Shown: positions 54,592-63,271 of the stretch, piece after piece
Numbering within the stretch: the first letter of the stretch is position 1
Layout of the letters: each line of letters begins with the position of its first letter
Assembly: GCA_963837775.1 (NCBI GenBank)
Contig: CAWIOX010000029.1
Coordinates: forward strand, 124,001 to 188,000
Length of the DNA: 64,000 nucleotides
Reading direction: 5' to 3'
Origin: CAWIOX01 sp963837775
Lineage (GTDB): Bacteria; Pseudomonadota; Gammaproteobacteria; Burkholderiales; Burkholderiaceae_D
Made by a program: the position numbers and the translations under genes
Notes under the pieces: model-generated
The model's database searches: none
Seen by the model: only the letters and a program-made list of their open reading frames with translations
What the model was told of the DNA's origin: nothing

Positions 54592-57096
54592 TTATTTGGC
54601 CTGACTGCTTAGCAGAGCCAGCTTTGCCTTCAACAGCCCGGGCGCCAGGACCGTGCGCAATTCCAGCAAGGACCTGCGCTGCTGTTCTGCTTCCGCCTTG
54701 ATCTCATCCTGAGCCTTGCGCCATTCCGCGGGAGCGTCCGCTTTCAGTTGTGCGTAGAGCCGCATGCCTTGTTGCATGCCGCCATACGCCTCGGAGAGCA
54801 AGCGGGCTTGCGTCCGAAACTGGGGCGATATCTGGTCCTCGAGCCGCTGTTCCGCTGCAATTGTCCCGCTGTCCCGATATTGTTGCCACTGGGCCTGGGC
54901 CCGGCTCACCCGATCCTGCGCCCGCTTGAGTGCCTTGTCCTTATGAAGCCCGATATCGGCCTCGGTCGCCCGGAAGAAGTAGACGTCTTCGTCCGGATCG
55001 AGCGCTTCGTAAAACGACAGCAGGCGCTCATCGTACCCAGTGGCGCCGCGTGCCTTTTGTAACGCCGCGAACTGTTCGGCAATCGCCGTCTTGTGCTCCA
55101 GCTGCCTTGAGGCCAGCTCCGCCCACGGGCCCGTGGCCATCTTTTGCAAGCCGGCGAAGGCCTGCTTGGTGTCCCCAGCCCGCCAAGCCTTCGATACGGC
55201 TTGATACTGCCCGACGATCTCAGCAGGAGGAAGCCGGCTGCCGGATGCCAGGGATCGAAACTTGGCCTGAAACGGCGGGCTTGAAAAGCGGGCATTTGCC
55301 AACAGAATGATGAGTTGGCCCAGGCTTCCGGCGCGCAAGTGGTTGTCTATTTCAATGTACTGGCGCAAGTCCTGGCGCACGCTTGCCAGCCCGCCAATCC
55401 TGGGATACTTTTCCGCATACTCGGTCAGGACCGCTTCCAGCGCTTCCGGGCGATCCTGGCTCAACTCGGTGCTGATGGCTGTCTTCAAGCGTTCGATCGC
55501 AGCCAGATACACCGAATCATCGCTCTGGAGCTTGCGCAGATGGCTGAGCGCGTCGGCGTACGTATCCTTGAATTCCGGCACATAGGATAAGATTCTGGCG
55601 AGCATCCGTTGGTGGCCCATGGTGTCTTCATTCCATCGCTGGAGCAGGGCATTGATCTTTTGCTCGTCCGCGTAGATTCGAATCGGCGCATTCACCCCGC
55701 CTTGGCCCGCCACGAATTTCTCGAGATTGCCGATCCATTCGAGCTCACTCAACAAAGCCTGCAGGTCCGCATTGCCAGTGCCGAGTTTTTTCATGCTGGC
55801 AAGAGCAGCGCTTGCGCGATCGAACTCGCGGGTTTTCAGCATGCTCGACCACTGCGGCACGTGCGCTTTGAGTAGCGCTTCGGTACCCAGCGCCTTGACT
55901 TCGGCATTGTCCGGAAAGCGCTCCAGGTACTGGTTAGCGACCGTCGCCGCCTGGCCATAATCGCCGCTTGCCATCAGGTTCTTCAAATCCCGCTCGGACG
56001 CTCCTCTGTGATAGAGCAGCAACGCAACCAGCGCCAGCACCACTGCCAGTCCTGTACCCCACCAGAACACATGCCGGCTGCTCTTGCGTTCCTTTTCCGC
56101 CAAGGCCTCGGTCAGTTCCGAGATGAAAATCCGGAATTTCCCGCGCGCCTGGCGTTGCTCCGTTTCTTTCCTGGCATCGTCGGCCGGTTGCAACGCCTCG
56201 TGGTTGACTTCATCGTCCAGTGGTTGCGCACGGTCGACACAGAATATGTCAAGAAACGAGCCCGCGGCGCCCACGAACGTGGTCTTGTCCAGATCGCCGG
56301 CATCTTCCGTAGCGGCCGGGCTAAACTTCGTCACGGTCGGATCGACCTCGGACTCTTCCTTTTGCACACTCACTTGGTAGACAAAATAATGCCCGCCGAA
56401 TGCAATTGAGTCGCCGTCCGTCAACGCGACGGCGTGCTCGTCCAGACGTTTTCCTGCGACGAAAGTGCCGTTGGTGCTGCCCAGATCCTCGACGAAAGGT
56501 GCTCCGCCTTTCAGGAAAACATGGGCATGGCGGCGCGAGATATAGTTCACCTGGTGCGGGTGCGTGTCCTTGTAACGCGCAAAGGTCTCGTCCGCTTTGC
56601 TGATCAAGAACGGGAACTGCGTCACGACAATCGGCTGAAGCCCCAGCTCGCCACGCTCCGGACTCAGGGTCAGGCTGGCGAGTTTCACCGCGCGTCCTGG
56701 CGTCTGCACGCACGCGCTCAGATGTACCTGGTACGACAACCCCCGTCCGAAGCAGATTTCGTCGCCTTGCTGCAGCTGGATGATTTTCTGCCGAACATTG
56801 ACGCCGTTCACGGTCGTTCCGTTCTTGCTGTCCAGGTCGGCGATATAGACGGCGCCGTACTCGGAAAAGATTCTTGCGTGCCGGCGCGATAAGTCGGCAA
56901 CTATTTCGGGAGCGTAAGACATGAACGGCGCTTCGGTGCGGCCGATGGCAAACAGATCCTCATCAATGCGGATATCCCCCAATTCCGGATGGGACAGGGG
57001 CTTGAGCACGATATTGAATTTCTGCTCGGCTGTCGTGTGCTGATTGGCATCAGCGATCGGCGCTTCTTCAGGAGCATGCTTCGACTGAACATTCAT
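54592..57096 (-). CDS. Double-FHA membrane protein with long C-terminal helical region
   Basis: This 834-residue protein has two cytoplasmic FHA domains, the first with IGRT at 51-54 and SRRHARI at 70-76, the second with SRRHAHV at 187-193 and GSTNGTF at 206-212. A single membrane segment follows at about 343-362, and then roughly 470 residues of helical, TPR-like and coiled-coil sequence that would lie in the periplasm. The FHA domains should bind phosphothreonine proteins. Its place between hlyD and tolC suggests a regulator or scaffold of the export complex. I know of no defined family for the C-terminal part. Confidence 0.8.
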   Translation of the reverse strand: MNVQSKHAPEEAPIADANQHTTAEQKFNIVLKPLSHPELGDIRIDEDLFAIGRTEAPFMSYAPEIVADLSRRHARIFSEYGAVYIADLDSKNGTTVNGVNVRQKIIQLQQGDEICFGRGLSYQVHLSACVQTPGRAVKLASLTLSPERGELGLQPIVVTQFPFLISKADETFARYKDTHPHQVNYISRRHAHVFLKGGAPFVEDLGSTNGTFVAGKRLDEHAVALTDGDSIAFGGHYFVYQVSVQKEESEVDPTVTKFSPAATEDAGDLDKTTFVGAAGSFLDIFCVDRAQPLDDEVNHEALQPADDARKETEQRQARGKFRIFISELTEALAEKERKSSRHVFWWGTGLAVVLALVALLLYHRGASERDLKNLMASGDYGQAATVANQYLERFPDNAEVKALGTEALLKAHVPQWSSMLKTREFDRASAALASMKKLGTGNADLQALLSELEWIGNLEKFVAGQGGVNAPIRIYADEQKINALLQRWNEDTMGHQRMLARILSYVPEFKDTYADALSHLRKLQSDDSVYLAAIERLKTAISTELSQDRPEALEAVLTEYAEKYPRIGGLASVRQDLRQYIEIDNHLRAGSLGQLIILLANARFSSPPFQAKFRSLASGSRLPPAEIVGQYQAVSKAWRAGDTKQAFAGLQKMATGPWAELASRQLEHKTAIAEQFAALQKARGATGYDERLLSFYEALDPDEDVYFFRATEADIGLHKDKALKRAQDRVSRAQAQWQQYRDSGTIAAEQRLEDQISPQFRTQARLLSEAYGGMQQGMRLYAQLKADAPAEWRKAQDEIKAEAEQQRRSLLELRTVLAPGLLKAKLALLSSQAK

Positions 57097-58586
57097 TGGC
57101 TGGCGTTCCTGACCTCAACGCTCGGCCAGCCCCCGCCCAGCGTCTTATAGAGCGTGACCGTATCCGACAGGATCTGCTGGTGATTCGCCAACAGTGCAAG
57201 TTGCGCCGACAATAGCGAGCGCTGGTTCTCAAACACCTCCAGTTGGGACACAAGGCCTTCCTTGAGCTGCGCTTCGATCTGAGCGGCAACCACTCTCAAA
57301 TGATCGACTTGCTGCTGCAATTCGACCTTCTGCTTTTTATGCGCGTCCAGATTCACGAGGGCGTTCTCCACCTCTTCAAAAGCGCCGATGACGGTGCGTC
57401 GATACTGCTGTTCGACGACCTGGGTTTGCGCCTGGCTGGTCTTTATGCGCGCCTTGACGCTTGGATCAAAGATAGGAAAATTGATGCTGGGCAGAAATCC
57501 GAATGTGAAGGACTTCAGCAAATCGAGCAGGGCAAAACTGGAAGACCCGCCCCGGCCGGTCAAACTGATCGAGGGCAATTGCGCCAGCTTTGCCTGTCCT
57601 ACCAGCTCATAGGCCTCCAGCACCCGATACTCTGCCGCAATCACATCGGGTCTGCGTTTGAGCAGTTGCGATGGCAAACCGGCGGGCACCGCCGGCAGCT
57701 GGACAGTTTGCTGCAGGTGCGCAGCCGGGACTTTGACCGTCCCTGCCGATACGCCCGTCAACGTCGCCAGCGCATTGTCTGCCAGGTCGCGCAATCGATG
57801 GAGTTCCAGCAGGTCGTTCGTCAATCGATGAATTTCGGCGCGTTGTTGCAGCACCCGCGTGTTGGGCAGCAATCCATTCTTGACCATGACCTCATAGATG
57901 CCCACTATCTGCTTGTTCTTGTCCAGGGTTTGTTGCTGCTGATCAATTTGCTCCTGAAACTGAAGAATTTGAAAATAAGTCGTCGACACATCCGAAACAA
58001 GCGTCAGATATCCGGCGCGCCAGTCCGCCTCAGAGGCGCGGTACTCGGCCGTCTGTGCCTGAACGCCCTTTTCAACTTTGCCCCATATATCAATATCCCA
58101 ATTGACCTGGGTACCCAAATTGAATTGTTTTGAGAATTTCTGACCGGTGCTTTTCTCAAAACTTGCGCCAGCGCCTGCATCCAGCGTCGGCAAAGCCCCC
58201 GCGCGCGCCTCGCCAATCTGTGCGCTGGCAACCTGGATACGCGCAGCCAGAATCTTTAAGTCGAAGTTACCCGTGATTGCCTTGTTGATGAGTCCATCCA
58301 AATACGGGTCCCGGAATTCCTTCCACCAATCCTGGGTGATCGTATCGGATGCCGAGACTGCTGTCGGGCGGGACCATGATGATTTGTCGGGACTGTCGGG
58401 ACGGCGATATTCCGGCATGCTGACGTCGGCGCAAGCGCATAGAACGACTGTACAAAAACCGGCAAGAAGAAAATTCCTCACAAGCGAATGCGAACGCCGC
58501 CAGCGGGAATCGCGACGAACCCGACGAACTTCAAGATTGCGTGGCGCGCTCCGATTTGGAACTGCCAAAAAGTGAATTTTATGCAT
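57093..58586 (-). CDS. TolC/NodT-type outer membrane lipoprotein of the peptide exporter
   Basis: This 497-residue channel protein has the NodT layout: WWKEFRDPYLDGLINKAI near the start of the mature part, and two copies of the barrel-hairpin repeat. A lipobox is seen at residues 49-52 (LCAC). The N-terminal 35 residues are very basic and unlike a signal peptide, so a GTG at residue 36 (58481) may be the real start. It overlaps the FHA gene by four bases. Confidence 0.88.
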   Translation of the reverse strand: MHKIHFLAVPNRSAPRNLEVRRVRRDSRWRRSHSLVRNFLLAGFCTVVLCACADVSMPEYRRPDSPDKSSWSRPTAVSASDTITQDWWKEFRDPYLDGLINKAITGNFDLKILAARIQVASAQIGEARAGALPTLDAGAGASFEKSTGQKFSKQFNLGTQVNWDIDIWGKVEKGVQAQTAEYRASEADWRAGYLTLVSDVSTTYFQILQFQEQIDQQQQTLDKNKQIVGIYEVMVKNGLLPNTRVLQQRAEIHRLTNDLLELHRLRDLADNALATLTGVSAGTVKVPAAHLQQTVQLPAVPAGLPSQLLKRRPDVIAAEYRVLEAYELVGQAKLAQLPSISLTGRGGSSSFALLDLLKSFTFGFLPSINFPIFDPSVKARIKTSQAQTQVVEQQYRRTVIGAFEEVENALVNLDAHKKQKVELQQQVDHLRVVAAQIEAQLKEGLVSQLEVFENQRSLLSAQLALLANHQQILSDTVTLYKTLGGGWPSVEVRNASQ

Positions 58587-58630
58587 TTATGTCGCCAGCA
58601 ATTGATGCAGTAAATTGGTCTGTCACTCCC

Positions 58631-60568
58631 TCATGCCATCGTCCAGACCTTCGATTCGACAAACACGTTGAACAAACTGGAATCGAGCCGCCCCGCCCGG
58701 CATTCCTCAGACATCAGATCCAGTGCCTGTTCGACAGGCATCGCTTTCTTGTACGGACGATCTGCGGCGGTGAGCGCATCGTAGATGTCGCAAATGGTTA
58801 GAATCCGGGTTTGAACGCTGATCTGGGCGCCGTGCAAACCCATCGGATAACCGGATCCATCGAGTTTCTCGTGATGGCCGTGGGCAATAGCGGGAATGCC
58901 GGCAAGGTCGCGCGTCCAGGGAATCAAAATCAGAAAGGAATAGGAATCGGCCACATGCGACTGAACCTGTTGACGCTCTTCCTCGGTCAGGCAGCCTAAA
59001 GAAACGCTCAAAGCCGAGAATTCATGTTCGTCCAGCAACCGCACTGCGGGGCCGTCCGATTCGCGATACGCATAATCGAGGACATCTCTGAGCTCAGGCA
59101 GGTTCTCGGTGTGTGAAATTGCGGGTTCGTTCGCGCACCGAATGGTCCCGAGAAATTCATCCAGGCGCTCGAATTCCGCACGCAGGCTCTCATCGATCTT
59201 CCTTTTTTCTTCCCGAAACGCCGCCATGCTCAACTCGCGCTGTACGTGCAGTTCCGCCAGATGTCGATACGCCTGCCGTTCCAGGCAAGCCCGTGCGTAC
59301 TTGAACCGCTGCTCCAGCAGGCGCATGTCGGAATGGTGAAGTTTTTTTTCTTTGCGCAGCACGTGTTCCCTCACGCCGACCTTGCCGAAATCATGCAGCA
59401 GCGCAGCATAGCGTATCTCGCGCAACTGTTCGTTCGTAAACACAAGGTGTCGAAAATCAGGCCCAACGTCCTGATCCACCGCCTTAGCCAGGTGCTCTGC
59501 ATAGCCGGCAACGCGGAACGAATGACCTGCGGTAACCGGATCGCGCTCCTCGATTGCCTGGACCGAAGCTCGAACGAATCCATCGAGCAGTCGCTCGATA
59601 TCAGAATAGAGCTGAAAATTTTTGAGTGCAACTGCGGCTTCCGTACAGACGCCCGTGAGCATTTCAAGGTCCTGTTCCTTGAACGCGTGGGGATCCGAAG
59701 CCGTGTCGACCTGAATCAAGCCCAAACACTCGCCCTCCAGTAATAGCGGGACACACATCACACTTCGAATAGCTTGGGAAACGATCGATTCCTGGGAGCC
59801 GAAATGACGATCCGACAGAGTATCGACCGAAAGAATCGACTGTTTTTTGTTGAGCACCTCGCTGATGATCGTGCGCGACATTCTGACCTGTTCCGGATCC
59901 TCGATCGTACCGTCGCACCGGCGCGCGGCAACAGGCACCGGTGCCTCTCCTTCGATTTTGCTCAAGAGCATGAAGGCGCGCTCCGCAAGAGGAAACAGCT
60001 CGAAGATAAAGTTCATGATCTTCTCGATCATGGTGGCGCGATCCGTCACCGCGCCAAGAGCAATACCGACTTGCGCCATGGCGCGGAGTTTTCGAATCGT
60101 CCGCTGCATATCGCTTTGATCCGCGTCCTGGGAGGACTTCAAGGTTTCCGCAAACTCGGTCGCGTCGATAGTTTTGGTAATAATGGCGGGCATGCTCTCG
60201 CGCGCAGGCACAAGCAATGAGTGGAACATGATCTGAACCGAGGACACACTAAGCTCGTCGCCATCCCGCAGTGGATACCATGCGCCGGGTGTGAGTCTGT
60301 TGCCCAGGATGAAGGTTCCATTGAATGAATGAAGATCTTCCGCAAAATAAGTGTCGCCGCGGCGCCGGATGCGCGCGTGCCGTCGGCTCACCGTATGCTC
60401 GGGAATACAGAGAAACCTGTCCAACGCCAGCGAGTCTTGGGGATCTCGTCCTATCACGACCTCGTCATGGAGCGGAAAGATGGTTGACTTAACCGTACCG
60501 GCCTCGCTCACTGCGAGGTATGCCATCACGGCTCCCGATGACTCGGGAAAAGTTGCTGTGTTTTCCAT
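58631..60568 (-). CDS. FHA-GAF-HD-GYP signalling protein
   Basis: This 645-residue soluble protein has an FHA domain at about 18-115 (VIGRDPQD, SRRHARI, FNGTF), a GAF domain at about 170-320 and an HD-GYP-type hydrolase domain. The HD pair is at H392-D393 (LLHDFGKVGV) and the GYP signature at about 565-575 (HHEKLDGSGYP). The distance between them, about 170 residues, is far longer than usual and includes a helical insertion. It may degrade cyclic di-GMP or a similar nucleotide. I chose the ATG at 60568, with a GGTGAG box, over one five codons earlier. It begins the export operon. Confidence 0.85.
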   Translation of the reverse strand: MENTATFPESSGAVMAYLAVSEAGTVKSTIFPLHDEVVIGRDPQDSLALDRFLCIPEHTVSRRHARIRRRGDTYFAEDLHSFNGTFILGNRLTPGAWYPLRDGDELSVSSVQIMFHSLLVPARESMPAIITKTIDATEFAETLKSSQDADQSDMQRTIRKLRAMAQVGIALGAVTDRATMIEKIMNFIFELFPLAERAFMLLSKIEGEAPVPVAARRCDGTIEDPEQVRMSRTIISEVLNKKQSILSVDTLSDRHFGSQESIVSQAIRSVMCVPLLLEGECLGLIQVDTASDPHAFKEQDLEMLTGVCTEAAVALKNFQLYSDIERLLDGFVRASVQAIEERDPVTAGHSFRVAGYAEHLAKAVDQDVGPDFRHLVFTNEQLREIRYAALLHDFGKVGVREHVLRKEKKLHHSDMRLLEQRFKYARACLERQAYRHLAELHVQRELSMAAFREEKRKIDESLRAEFERLDEFLGTIRCANEPAISHTENLPELRDVLDYAYRESDGPAVRLLDEHEFSALSVSLGCLTEEERQQVQSHVADSYSFLILIPWTRDLAGIPAIAHGHHEKLDGSGYPMGLHGAQISVQTRILTICDIYDALTAADRPYKKAMPVEQALDLMSEECRAGRLDSSLFNVFVESKVWTMA

Positions 60569-60754
60569 CTCACCGCCTTTCACCCCGAATGCCGGATGTG
60601 GAATGCCAAGCCATACTCAACTTTCAATCGATGCAGAATCCGCCGTTTTTACGTAAATGTTTAATTTGACATTGGCCAAAAACGTCAGTTCCGACGAAGC
60701 GGGATTCTCCTGAATTTCATGTAAGTTGATGCACATCCGGTACATGCGGCGTCC

Positions 60755-61180
60755 TTACTTGACGGTTATCGTGATCTTTTTCGAATAGATCGGTGGATTG
60801 TGGGGAATGTGTTTATCGTCGCCCATCAGCAATTGCAAGGTATGTTTTCCCGGAGGCAGTTCCAACACGGTCGCCGTTTCACCCGCGCCGAAATGCAGGT
60901 GATTCCTATCCGACGGGATCTCCTGGTCCAATGGCGGCAAGTCCGCGTCGATCAGCAGATGGTGATGGCCGGTGTTCGGGAACTTCACATCTTTTGGCGC
61001 GACGCCCATATTGCGCAACCCAAACCACACGCGAAACGGCTTCCCCGCCGACACAACCTGACCGTTCGTCGGCCAGCCGATATAGACATAGGCATTCGCA
61101 GGAGCCGGCGTGCCGGCCGCGAATGCAACATCGAACAAAAAGAAGACCGCGACTGTAGCGGCAGCGAGTATTTTATTCAT
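60755..61180 (-). CDS. DUF4399 periplasmic protein 1
   Basis: This 141-residue secreted protein has a signal peptide MNKILAAATVAVFFLFDVAF with cleavage near AFA, and the DUF4399 core with GHHHLLID, PSDRNHLHFGAGET and LPPGKHTLQLLMGD. The histidine clusters suggest metal binding. An AGGGACCATCC sequence precedes the ATG at 61180. The function is unknown. The tandem neighbour at 61254 is a close relative. Confidence 0.85.
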   Translation of the reverse strand: MNKILAAATVAVFFLFDVAFAAGTPAPANAYVYIGWPTNGQVVSAGKPFRVWFGLRNMGVAPKDVKFPNTGHHHLLIDADLPPLDQEIPSDRNHLHFGAGETATVLELPPGKHTLQLLMGDDKHIPHNPPIYSKKITITVK

Positions 61181-61253
61181 GGATGGTCCCTCCCTGCATT
61201 TCCTGAATTTGAAAGCAAAACAAGATTGCGGCCCAAGCAAGCGACCCCACTCC

Positions 61254-61679
61254 TCATCGCACGATGATCGAGATCTTTTTCGAATACACAGGGGGATCGT
61301 GGGGGGTGTGGTCATGGTCCCCCAACAGTAGCTGCAAGGTATGCTTTCCTGGCGGAAGCTCAATGCGTGCCTCGGTCTCGCCTGCACCAAAATGGAGGTG
61401 ATTCCTGTCGGATGGAATTTGTTCGCCCAATGGCGGCAACTCCGTATCGATCAACAGGTGATGGTGGCCCACTTTGGGAATGTTGACGCCTTTCGGACAC
61501 ACGCCCATATTGCGCAGACCCATGCGCACCCAAAACTTGCCGCCATGAATAACCGTACCGTCGGCAGGCCAAATTATATAAGTTTCTGCATTCTCCGGCG
61601 ACGGCGTCCCAGCGGCGAACGCGGGTGTGAGCGCCAGAACCGCGACAGCCAGAGCGGCGCCAATGATTGTTCTTCGCAT
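61254..61679 (-). CDS. DUF4399 periplasmic protein 2
   Basis: This 141-residue protein is a close paralogue of the next gene downstream, with signal peptide MRRTIIGAALAVAVLALTPA and cleavage near AFA. It has the same GHHHLLID, PSDRNHLHFGAGET and LPPGKHTLQLLLGD motifs. I chose the ATG at 61679, nine bases after a GGGAGG box; an ATG at 61688 would lie directly on that box. The pair probably arose by duplication and is cotranscribed. Confidence 0.85.
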   Translation of the reverse strand: MRRTIIGAALAVAVLALTPAFAAGTPSPENAETYIIWPADGTVIHGGKFWVRMGLRNMGVCPKGVNIPKVGHHHLLIDTELPPLGEQIPSDRNHLHFGAGETEARIELPPGKHTLQLLLGDHDHTPHDPPVYSKKISIIVR

Positions 61680-61955
61680 GCTATGCATCCTCCCAGAGAA
61701 TTGTCTGCCTCGAACCTGCACAAAAGCATGGACGGCGTACGCAATCGCATCAGTGAGGGAACGATCAGCTATTGCTATTAGATTGACGCTTTGTGCTTCA
61801 CATCGTTTCAGCGTAAGTAAAATTTATCAGGAAAATTCGTCCATATGTTGATGTAAACAGAATGACACGCAAGAATTCAAAGATAAATTAACAAATGAAT
61901 CCCATGCGCTCCTTTATGCAGGCGGAATGTGAATCTATAAGTCGAAGGCTTAACT

Positions 61956-63236
61956 GTGTGCCGAAAACTATTGAATGTTTGCATATTGATTGTTTGCGTA
62001 TTCGGGGTTATTTCCTGGGCGCGGGCGACAGCCGCCATCACAGCGCATGAAGTAGGCGAGTCGGCAGTGCGCGCCATTCCCGGTGCGGACAATACCTACA
62101 AGGAATCGCTGGTTCCAGTTGACTTGGATAACCGTTCCCCTGCCCTTTTGCTAGCAGGCGTTCTCCCGAAAGACGGTGCCGAGCAGTACGAACTTACCTT
62201 CTGGGAATCGATCAAGGATAGTACCCACGCCAGCGATTACGAGGCGTATCTGCAAGCGTATCCAAAAGGCCGTTTTGCGGCCTTGGCACGGGCTCGGATT
62301 GAACGCCTGCGCGTAGCCGCACCCAAGATCGAGGCAGTGCCGGAACGTGCTGCTCCGACGCCTGCCCCCAAAGCACCACAAGAACGGGCTCGTCCAGTCA
62401 CGAAAACGCCACCGGAACGCCCCCGTCCAGCACCGGCCACGAAAGCGTCGCAGGAACAGCCGCCTCCAGCATCGCCCGCTCCGCCTTTGCCGGAAAAATC
62501 GCCTTCCGCGGCTGCTGCTATCAGTGAGCTCAAGGATTGCCCTGCCTGTCCGGCGATGATCAAATTGCCCGGCCGAGCATCATTCACAATGGGAAGCAAT
62601 TCGGACGATCCATCGGAAAAACCGGCACACCAGGTATCGATCAGCGCGCCTTTTGCAATCGGAAAATATGAAGTGAGTGTTGAGCAGTGGAATGCCTGTG
62701 CAGATGCCGACGCATGCCCGCGCATTGCGACCGACACCACCTCGAAGAATGGCCCTGCGCGCGATGTCAGCTGGGACAACGCGCAACAGTATGTGAGCTG
62801 GCTAAGCAAGGTCAGCGGCAAACCCTACCGGTTGCCGACCGAGGCCGAGTGGGAGTATGCCGCGCGAGGAGGAACCTCGACGCGATATTGGTGGGGCGAG
62901 CAAATGCGCACTGGTACCGCAAACTGCAAGGACTGCGGCCAGCCATGGCGTCAGGATGGGCCAGCCAATGTCGGGTCCTTTGCCGCCAATCCATACGGAC
63001 TGTATGACATGAATGGAAGCGTCTGGGAATGGGTCAGCGACTGCTGGCACAACTCCTATAAAAATGCACCTGCCGACGGGCGCTACTGGGATGAGCCAAA
63101 TTGTAGCGTGCGCGTGATACGGGGTGGGTCATGGCGCGAGGGGGCAAGCTACATGGCATCGTCAACCCGATTCAAATATGATGCCAGCGTGCGTCACTCG
63201 CAGAATGGGTTTCGGGTGGCAAGAGATTTTAAATAA
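61956..63236 (+). CDS. FGE/SUMF1-domain protein with signal anchor and proline-rich linker
   Basis: This 426-residue protein starts at a GTG with a GAAGG box and has an N-terminal hydrophobic signal or anchor (about 5-26). It then has a repeat-type motif (YEAYLQAYPKGRFAALARAR), a Pro/Ala-rich linker (about 125-190) and an FGE-sulfatase domain (FTMGSNSDDPSEKPAHQVSI, then VRVIRGGSW). The two cysteines of true formylglycine-generating enzymes are missing after GGSW, so it is probably a binding or structural relative. Its substrate is not recognised. Confidence 0.83.
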   Translation: MCRKLLNVCILIVCVFGVISWARATAAITAHEVGESAVRAIPGADNTYKESLVPVDLDNRSPALLLAGVLPKDGAEQYELTFWESIKDSTHASDYEAYLQAYPKGRFAALARARIERLRVAAPKIEAVPERAAPTPAPKAPQERARPVTKTPPERPRPAPATKASQEQPPPASPAPPLPEKSPSAAAAISELKDCPACPAMIKLPGRASFTMGSNSDDPSEKPAHQVSISAPFAIGKYEVSVEQWNACADADACPRIATDTTSKNGPARDVSWDNAQQYVSWLSKVSGKPYRLPTEAEWEYAARGGTSTRYWWGEQMRTGTANCKDCGQPWRQDGPANVGSFAANPYGLYDMNGSVWEWVSDCWHNSYKNAPADGRYWDEPNCSVRVIRGGSWREGASYMASSTRFKYDASVRHSQNGFRVARDFK

Positions 63237-63271
63237 TGCCAGTGAGGCGAAACAAACGGTGCCGGCCTGCA

